Assembly: GCF_003034845.1 (NCBI RefSeq)
Contig: NZ_PZKC01000008.1
Location: forward strand, 1-64,000
DNA from: Pseudothauera lacus
Lineage (GTDB): Bacteria; Pseudomonadota; Gammaproteobacteria; Burkholderiales; Rhodocyclaceae
DNA length: 64,000 nucleotides
Reading direction: 5' to 3'
Shown: piece by piece, positions 58,907 through 64,000 of the stretch
Position numbering within the stretch: position 1 is the stretch's first letter
Layout: the number at the start of each line of letters is the position of its first letter
Notes under the pieces: generated by a model
The model's database searches: none
The model's input: only the letters and a program-made list of their open reading frames with translations
Told to the model about the DNA's origin: nothing
Translations under genes and position numbers: made by a program

Positions 58907-59833
58907 TCAGCCTTGCGCCTTGGTGCCCTGGGTCTGGCGGATCAGTTCCGTGACACCGGCCACCGCGCCGGTGAGTCCGCCCGCTTCCAGCGGCACCATC
59001 ACCAGCTTGCTCGACGGCGCGCGGCCGATCTCGGCCAGCGCTTCGACGTAACGGGTGCCGAGGAAGTACTGCACGGCCTGGATGTCGCCTTCGGCGATGG
59101 CCTTGGAGACCATCATGGTGGCGCGTGCCTCGGCCTGGGCCTCGCGCTCGCGCGCCTCGGCGTTGAGGAAGGCGGCCTCGCGCTCGCCCTGGGCGCGCAG
59201 CACGGCGGCCTGCTTCTCGCCTTCGGCGGCGAGGATTTCGGCCTCGCGCTTGCCGTTGGCCTCGGTGACCAGCGCGCGGCGGCGGCGCTCCGCGGTCATC
59301 TGCAGGTTCATCGCCTCCTGCAGCTCGGGCGACATCTTGAGGTCGCGGATCTCGATGCGGACGATCTTGATGCCCCACGGGTTGGTGGCTTCGTCGACGA
59401 CCCCGAGGAGGATCTCGTTGATCTTCTGGCGATTGGAGAGGGTGTCGTCGAGGTCCAGCGAGCCGATCACCGAGCGCAGGTTGGTGGTGGTGAGGTTGAC
59501 GATGGCTTCCTCGAGGTGACGCACCTGGTAGGCCGCGCGGGCCGCATCGTCGATGCGGAAGAAGACCACGCCGTCGGCGACCACGGCGGCATTGTCCTTG
59601 GTGATCACGGTCTGCGCAGGAACGTCGAGGACCTGTTCCATGACCGTGAGCTTGCGGCCGATCTGGTCGATGAAGGGGACGATCAGGCGCAGGCCGGAGT
59701 CCAGCGTATGGGTGTAGCGGCCGAAACGCTCCACCGTCCACCGCTCACCCTGAGGTACTGTCTTGACCCCGGCGGCGATCAGCGCTACCGCCAGCACGAC
59801 GACGATGGCGGAGAAAATCATCAAGCCTTCCAT
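58907..59833 (-). CDS. SPFH/stomatin-family membrane protein, QmcA-like
   Basis: A 308-residue protein with one N-terminal transmembrane segment (about 5-22), the SPFH domain (about 25-190, 'VPQGERWTVERFGRY', 'VVFFRIDD', 'LRSVIGSLDLDDTLSNR') and a long Ala/Glu/Arg-rich coiled coil (about 195-265). Such proteins form oligomers that organise the membrane and regulate proteases. It is paired with nfeD downstream. Start ATG 59833 fits the family; the upstream extension lacks homology. Confidence 0.93.
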   Translation of the reverse strand: MEGLMIFSAIVVVLAVALIAAGVKTVPQGERWTVERFGRYTHTLDSGLRLIVPFIDQIGRKLTVMEQVLDVPAQTVITKDNAAVVADGVVFFRIDDAARAAYQVRHLEEAIVNLTTTNLRSVIGSLDLDDTLSNRQKINEILLGVVDEATNPWGIKIVRIEIRDLKMSPELQEAMNLQMTAERRRRALVTEANGKREAEILAAEGEKQAAVLRAQGEREAAFLNAEAREREAQAEARATMMVSKAIAEGDIQAVQYFLGTRYVEALAEIGRAPSSKLVMVPLEAGGLTGAVAGVTELIRQTQGTKAQG

Positions 59834-59979
59834 GGCGGCCCCTTGCCTGTTGTTGGACGGATACGCCGATTGTATCAGCCGACGATCAGGCTCATGCCAT
59901 GCGCAACCCGGAGGGGGCGACAGCAGGCGCGTTTGAGAATCGGTTTCGACTTGTAAGCTATGAGTAAGATCGCCGTCCA

Positions 59980-59985
59980 TATAAT
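59980..59985 (+). promoter_or_regulatory. Possible -10 box for the DUF4212-symporter operon
   Basis: A perfect TATAAT lies 79 bases before the DUF4212 ATG in the gap divergent from the SPFH gene. The -35 element is not clear, so an activator may be needed. Confidence 0.4.
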
Positions 59986-60063
59986 CGCCCCGCTGTTTTT
60001 GTAGTTCGGGGGTTGCGTCCACGCAGGGCCGCTCGCCAAGCAACATCACCACGAGGAGACGTT

Positions 60064-60318
60064 ATGGATAACAACAGTGCAGCCTACTGGCAGGCCACAC
60101 TGGGACTGCTGGCCAAGATTCTGGTCGTGTGGTTCCTGGTGTCGTTCGGCGCCGGCATCCTCTTCAAGGATGCGCTCGACAACATCAGCCTGGGCGGTTA
60201 TCCGCTGGGCTTCTGGTTCGCTCAGCAAGGCTCGATGTACGTGTTCATCGGCTGCATCTTCTACTACGCGAAGAAGATGGGCGATATCGACCGCAAGTTC
60301 GACGTGCACGAAGAATAA
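60064..60318 (+). CDS. DUF4212 small subunit of a sodium:solute symporter
   Basis: An 84-residue membrane protein with two helices (about 12-34 and 48-68). 'GAGILFKDALDNI' and 'GYPLGFWFAQQGSMYVFI' are typical of DUF4212. This family is nearly always encoded just before a VC_2705-type symporter, as here (15 bases). It is presumed to be an accessory subunit. Start ATG 60064 follows GAGGAGACG. Confidence 0.93.
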   Translation: MDNNSAAYWQATLGLLAKILVVWFLVSFGAGILFKDALDNISLGGYPLGFWFAQQGSMYVFIGCIFYYAKKMGDIDRKFDVHEE

Positions 60319-60333
60319 GGGAGACGACGACAC

Positions 60334-62190
60334 ATGGATCTGCAAACTCTAACCTACCTGGTGGTCGGCGCCTCCTTTGCGCTGTACATCGGTATCGCCA
60401 TCTGGGCGCGTGCCGGCAGCACCAAGGACTTCTACGTCGCCGGCGGCGGTGTGCACCCGGTCACCAACGGCATGGCGACGGCGGCCGACTGGATGTCCGC
60501 GGCTTCCTTCATCTCGATGGCCGGCCTGATCTCCAACATGGGCTACGGCGGCTCGCTGTTCCTGATGGGCTGGACCGGCGGCTACGTTCTGCTGGCGATG
60601 CTGCTGGCTCCGTACCTGCGCAAGTTCGGCAAGTTCACCGTGCCCGAGTTCATCGGTGACCGCTTCTACTCGAAGTCGGCCCGTGCGGTGGCGGTGCTGT
60701 GCCTGCTGGTGGCCTCCATCACCTACATCATCGGCCAGATGACCGGCGTGGGCGTGACCTTCTCGCGCTTCCTCGGCGTCTCCAACGATGCCGGCATCTA
60801 CATCGGTATGGGCATCGTCTTCATGTACGCCGTGTTCGGCGGCATGAAGGGCATCACCTACACCCAGGTGGCGCAGTACTGCGTGCTGATCTCCGCCTAC
60901 ACCGTGCCGGCGATGTTCATCTCCTTCCAGCTCACCGGCAACCCGATCCCGCAGCTCGGCCTCGGTTCGACTATTGCCGGCACCGACGTCAGCCTGCTCA
61001 CCAAGCTGAACATGGTGGTCAAGGATCTGGGCTTCAGCGAGTACACCTCCCAGGTTCCGGGTTCCTACCTGAACATGTTCGTGTACACCATGTCGCTGAT
61101 GATCGGTACCGCCGGCCTGCCGCACGTCATCGTGCGCTTCTTCACCGTGCCGAAGGTTGCCGATGCCCGTTACTCCGCGGGCTGGGCGCTGGTCTTCATC
61201 GCCATCCTGTACACCACCGCGCCCGCCGTGGCCGGCATGGCCAAGCTCAACCTGCACGCCACCGTCAACAGCGCCGTCGGTCTGGAAACCGATGCCAGCG
61301 GCCGCATGGCGGTGAACCCGGCAGTGATCAGCGCCAACGCCGACCTCTACGCCACCGAAGCCAGCCTGGTCTATGAAGAGCGTCCGGACTGGATGAAGCG
61401 CTGGGAGCGTACCGGCCTGCTGAAGTGGGAAGACAAGAACGGCGACGGCCGCATCCAGTTCTACAATGCCGCCACCAAGGATCCCGCCGCCCTGGCGAAG
61501 ATCGAGGCTGCCGGCTGGAAGGGTAGCGAGCTGACGGTCAACGCCGACATCATCGTGCTGGCCAACCCGGAAATCGCCCTCCTGCCCAACTGGGTGATCG
61601 CGCTGGTTGCTGCCGGTGGTCTGGCCGCCGCGCTGTCGACCGCTGCCGGTCTGCTGCTGGCGATCTCCTCGGCGGTGTCGCACGACCTCATCAAGAGCAT
61701 CTTCGTGCCCGACATGTCCGAGAAGGCCGAACTGATGGCTGGCAAGATCTCCATGGCCTTCGCCATCGTCGTCGCCGGCTGGCTGGGTCTGAATCCGCCG
61801 GGCTTTGCTGCCGGTACCGTGGCCCTGGCCTTCGGTATTGCCGCTTCCTCGCTGTTCCCCGCCATCATGATGGGCATCTTCTCCAAGAAGATGAACAAGG
61901 AAGGCGCGATCGCGGGCATGCTGGCCGGTCTGTTCATCACCCTGTTCTACGTGTTCGCACACAAGGGCATCTTCTTCGTCAAGGGTACCGAGTACCTCGG
62001 CCTCATCGGCGGTGCCAACAGCTTCTTCGGCATCACCCCGGAAGCCTTCGGTGCGATCGGCGCCCTGGTCAACTTCGCTGTCGCCTTCATTGTCGACAAG
62101 ATGACCAAGGAACCGCCCGAGCACATCCAGGCCCTGGTCGAGAGCGTCCGCGTGCCGCGCGGCGCGAAGATGATCGACGGCGCCCACTAA
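60334..62190 (+). CDS. Sodium:solute symporter, VC_2705/ActP-like family
   Basis: A 618-residue transporter with about 13 transmembrane helices of the SSS fold. 'DWMSAASFISMAGLISNMGYGG' type helix 2-3 region and 'LSTAAGLLLAISSAVSHDLIK' (given in part) are family features. A soluble insert of about 90 residues (about 310-400) rich in charged residues, 'MKRWERTGLLKWEDKNGDGR', sets this subfamily apart from ActP. Likely substrates are acetate or other short carboxylates. It forms an operon with the DUF4212 gene and ends in a strong terminator. Confidence 0.92.
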   Translation: MDLQTLTYLVVGASFALYIGIAIWARAGSTKDFYVAGGGVHPVTNGMATAADWMSAASFISMAGLISNMGYGGSLFLMGWTGGYVLLAMLLAPYLRKFGKFTVPEFIGDRFYSKSARAVAVLCLLVASITYIIGQMTGVGVTFSRFLGVSNDAGIYIGMGIVFMYAVFGGMKGITYTQVAQYCVLISAYTVPAMFISFQLTGNPIPQLGLGSTIAGTDVSLLTKLNMVVKDLGFSEYTSQVPGSYLNMFVYTMSLMIGTAGLPHVIVRFFTVPKVADARYSAGWALVFIAILYTTAPAVAGMAKLNLHATVNSAVGLETDASGRMAVNPAVISANADLYATEASLVYEERPDWMKRWERTGLLKWEDKNGDGRIQFYNAATKDPAALAKIEAAGWKGSELTVNADIIVLANPEIALLPNWVIALVAAGGLAAALSTAAGLLLAISSAVSHDLIKSIFVPDMSEKAELMAGKISMAFAIVVAGWLGLNPPGFAAGTVALAFGIAASSLFPAIMMGIFSKKMNKEGAIAGMLAGLFITLFYVFAHKGIFFVKGTEYLGLIGGANSFFGITPEAFGAIGALVNFAVAFIVDKMTKEPPEHIQALVESVRVPRGAKMIDGAH

Positions 62191-62250
62191 GCGCCCGCAA
62201 GCCAACGTTGAGGGGGGTTGCGCCCGGCGGGCGCACCCCCGGAAACGGCA

Positions 62251-62285
62251 AGACCCCGCCGGTTGTTCTGGCGGGGTTTTTTCTT
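62251..62285 (+). terminator. Terminator of the DUF4212-symporter operon
   Basis: 'accccgcc' (62253-62260) and 'ggcggggt' (62270-62277) pair around 'ggttgttct', followed by TTTTTTCTTTT. A clear intrinsic terminator. Confidence 0.93.
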
Positions 62286-62338
62286 TTGTGGCACCTTGCG
62301 GCCTGAGTTGTCCGCCGCAAGCCTTGATGGAGTACCGC

Positions 62339-62719
62339 ATGACCGCAATGGCACCGACCGTCAGCCTGGTGCTGAACTGGATCCTCTTCCTCGCCCTGTT
62401 CCCGATCGCCTTCTTCTGGCTGCGCCGGGCCTGGCGCATCATCGTCCGCCGCGACTTCTCCGAAGTCGCCCTCAAGCGCGGCGAGGCGCCGCCCAATGCG
62501 GCGCGTTTCGCGCCCTATGCGGCGGCGATCAACCTGATCGGCGGGGTAGTGCTGGTGTGGGTGATCTTCGGTGTGCTCGCCGGCCTGTTCGAGTACGAAA
62601 CCTGGACCGCCATTGCCGGCGTGTCGATCTGGACCAAGTTCATCCTCGACTTCGCACTCTCGCGCCAGGCGCGCGCCAAGCTCGGCCGCGAGGCGGCCAA
62701 GCCGGCGGCCAAGGAATGA
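62339..62719 (+). CDS. Small membrane protein of unknown function, 126 residues
   Basis: I do not recognise a family. Two or three hydrophobic segments are visible: 'LVLNWILFLALFPIAFFWL' (about 8-27), 'INLIGGVVLVWVIFGVLAGL' (about 65-84) and a weaker one near 92-108. A basic cytoplasmic-looking loop 'RRAWRIIVRRDFSEVALKR' separates the first two, and the tail is Lys/Ala rich. ATG at 62339 is preferred for a TGGAG upstream; ATG at 62327 is possible. It follows the symporter terminator and is convergent with the next DUF4212 gene. Confidence 0.65.
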   Translation: MTAMAPTVSLVLNWILFLALFPIAFFWLRRAWRIIVRRDFSEVALKRGEAPPNAARFAPYAAAINLIGGVVLVWVIFGVLAGLFEYETWTAIAGVSIWTKFILDFALSRQARAKLGREAAKPAAKE

Positions 62720-62732
62720 GCGTCAGAGCCGT

Positions 62733-63017
62733 TCAGCGCCGCTCGGCCACACCGTAGCGGCGATCGAGGCGGTTCATCACCACCACGTAAATGCCGATCA
62801 GCAGCAGATAGACGATCAGCGTACCCTGGGCGAAGAGATAGAAGCCCAGCGGAAAACCGAATACCTCAACCTCGTTGAGCGTTACCGCGAACCACGCGCC
62901 GCCGAAGGTCACCGTGGCCCATACCGTGAGCAGGCTCAGGGTGAGCAGCCGCGTCCTGCGCCAGTACTCGTGGTGGGCCGCGGTGAGCGCCGGCGCGCGT
63001 GTGCCGTGGGGGCTCAT
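62733..63017 (-). CDS. Second DUF4212-type membrane protein, not next to a symporter
   Basis: A 94-residue protein with two helices (about 23-45 and 52-80). 'GFPLGFYLFAQGTLIVYLLLIG' parallels the 'GYPLGFWFAQQGSMYVFIG' segment of the DUF4212 protein at 60064. The N-terminus is longer and basic ('HHEYWRRTRLL'). It is not followed by a symporter; instead its ATG overlaps the stop of the EF-G-like gene (ATGA), so it is coupled to that gene. It may assist the symporter 0.5 kb away in trans, or another one. Confidence 0.8.
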   Translation of the reverse strand: MSPHGTRAPALTAAHHEYWRRTRLLTLSLLTVWATVTFGGAWFAVTLNEVEVFGFPLGFYLFAQGTLIVYLLLIGIYVVVMNRLDRRYGVAERR

Positions 63018-64000
63018 TGCTCTGCGCGCCCGCGGCTGCCATGGGCGTGGGCGAGGCGTTGCTGTACGTCGGCGGGCGCGGCTTCGAAGCCGCTGGCGGT
63101 GAGCGTGCATTCGCTCTCGCCGGCACAGATCGCCTTCAGGCGTGCCTCGAAGCCTTCCATGGCCGCCATCGGCACCAGCGCGGTGAGCGCCAGGCGGCCG
63201 TTGCCGGCGGCGTCGGTGCCCACCAGACGGCCGCGGCGGGCGGAGAATTCGCCGCTGATCTCGCCGAAGCGGGCCTCATCGGCGCGTACCTCGACGCTCA
63301 GCATGGGCTCCAGCACCTGCGGCCGTGCGGCGGCGGCGGCTTCGAGGAGGGCGTGACGGGCGGCGGTGATGAAGGAGATCTCGTTGGAATCGACGGCGTG
63401 GTGCTTGCCGTCGAATACCGTCACCTTCAGATCCTGGAGCGGGAAGCCGGCCAGGCAGCCTTCGCCGACTGCCTGACGCACGCCTTTTTCCACCGCCGCC
63501 ATGAATTGCACCGGGATCACCCCGCCACGGGTCTCGTCCGCCAGCTGCAGGCCGCTGTCGCGGGGCAGGGGCTCGACGCGCAGGGCGACTTCGCCGAACT
63601 GGCCGGCGCCGCCAGACTGCTTCTTGTGGCGGTAGCGCGCCTCGGCGGTGGCGGTAATGGTCTCGCGGTAGGGAATGGCCGGCGCAGCAGTGTCGACGGA
63701 GATGTTCCAGCGCTCGGCGAGCTGTTCCAGCACCACGCGCAGGTGCAGTTCGCCCAGTCCGCGTACGACGGTCTGGCGACCCTGGGGATCGTAGCTGACC
63801 TCCAGGCAGGGGTCTTCATCGACCAGGCGGGCGAGGGCATCGGCGAGCTTCTGTTCGTCGCCGGGCTTGTGCGGCAGCAGCGCGAGACCGTGCACCGGTT
63901 GCGGATAGTGCGGCGGCAGCAGGTGGTGGCGGTCCTCGTCGTGGGAATCGTGCAGCACCGCGTCGCGGTGGATGTCGTCCACCCGTGCCACGGCGCAGAT
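63014..64000 (-). CDS. Elongation factor G-like protein, C-terminal part (cut by window end)
   Basis: The last 328 codons of an EF-G-like translational GTPase; the GTPase domain lies beyond the window. Visible are the end of domain III ('VRGLGELHLRVVLEQLAERW'), domain IV ('RYRHKKQSGGAGQFGEV', 'FMAAVEKGVRQA') and domain V ('LEPMLSVEVRADEARFGEISGEFSARRG' in part). The sequence is divergent from housekeeping FusA and fits the EF-G-like group often called FusA2, whose role is unclear. It is coupled to a DUF4212 gene by an ATGA overlap. Confidence 0.85.
   Translation of the reverse strand: MCAVARVDDIHRDAVLHDSHDEDRHHLLPPHYPQPVHGLALLPHKPGDEQKLADALARLVDEDPCLEVSYDPQGRQTVVRGLGELHLRVVLEQLAERWNISVDTAAPAIPYRETITATAEARYRHKKQSGGAGQFGEVALRVEPLPRDSGLQLADETRGGVIPVQFMAAVEKGVRQAVGEGCLAGFPLQDLKVTVFDGKHHAVDSNEISFITAARHALLEAAAAARPQVLEPMLSVEVRADEARFGEISGEFSARRGRLVGTDAAGNGRLALTALVPMAAMEGFEARLKAICAGESECTLTASGFEAAPADVQQRLAHAHGSRGRAEQ

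Overview
This 64 kb window is a GC-rich stretch of chromosome that reads as a betaproteobacterium. The Thauera/Azoarcus group of the Rhodocyclales is my best guess. That placement is inferred from gene order and gene content (xseB-ispA-dxs, ribF-ileS-lspA-fkpB-ispH, a monomeric isocitrate dehydrogenase beside aceK, and a Sox plus RuBisCO gene set), not from a search. Nearly all of the sequence is coding. I see no prophage, CRISPR array, tRNA gene or complete insertion sequence.

Layout. 1-320: 3' end of a 23S rRNA gene, a 5S rRNA gene and the operon terminator. 0.4-17.9 kb: housekeeping genes, namely a PhaJ-type hydratase, folE2, dxs-ispA-xseB, a Rieske oxygenase, ribF-ileS-lspA-fkpB-ispH, tsaE-amiC, queG, murI, sseA with a SpoIIAA-like partner, and an EamA exporter. 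18-24 kb: glpK-glpD and an OmpR/EnvZ-type two-component system divergent from a Spy-like periplasmic protein. 24-33.5 kb: aceA, rraA, clpS-clpA, cspA, rpmB-rpmG, radC, coaBC-dut and a Nudix gene.

33.5-44 kb is a sulfur oxidation island. It holds a dihaem cytochrome c, fccA-fccB (sulfide dehydrogenase) and a divergent ArsR-type regulator followed by soxCDYZAXB. A periplasmic rhodanese follows as a separate transcription unit. Together these encode the truncation-free Sox pathway (SoxAX, SoxYZ, SoxB, SoxCD), which oxidises thiosulfate to sulfate, plus sulfide oxidation. 44-50 kb: aceK, two unrelated NADP isocitrate dehydrogenases in tandem, and a periplasmic glutathione peroxidase homologue; with aceA this covers control of the isocitrate branch point.

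50.5-58.4 kb is a CO2-fixation island. Form I RuBisCO (cbbL, cbbS) and its activase (cbbQ, cbbO) run to the right. cbbR, a UspA protein and a glyoxylate aminotransferase (likely for photorespiratory glyoxylate) run to the left. The organism therefore looks like a facultative chemolithoautotroph that can drive the Calvin cycle with reduced sulfur. 58.4-64 kb: nfeD-qmcA, a DUF4212/sodium:solute symporter pair, a small membrane protein, an orphan DUF4212 protein and an EF-G-like gene cut by the window end.

No wholly new system was proven. The points most worth following are: lipobox cysteines on both SoxX and FccB; a CATATG-centred palindrome that I saw only in three sulfur/carbon-fixation intergenic regions; unusual second-shell residues in the RuBisCO large subunit; a 182 bp element with 17 bp terminal inverted repeats whose end supplies the queG stop codon; a perfect AT-rich palindrome at the aceA promoter; and long structured leaders before cspA and the monomeric isocitrate dehydrogenase.
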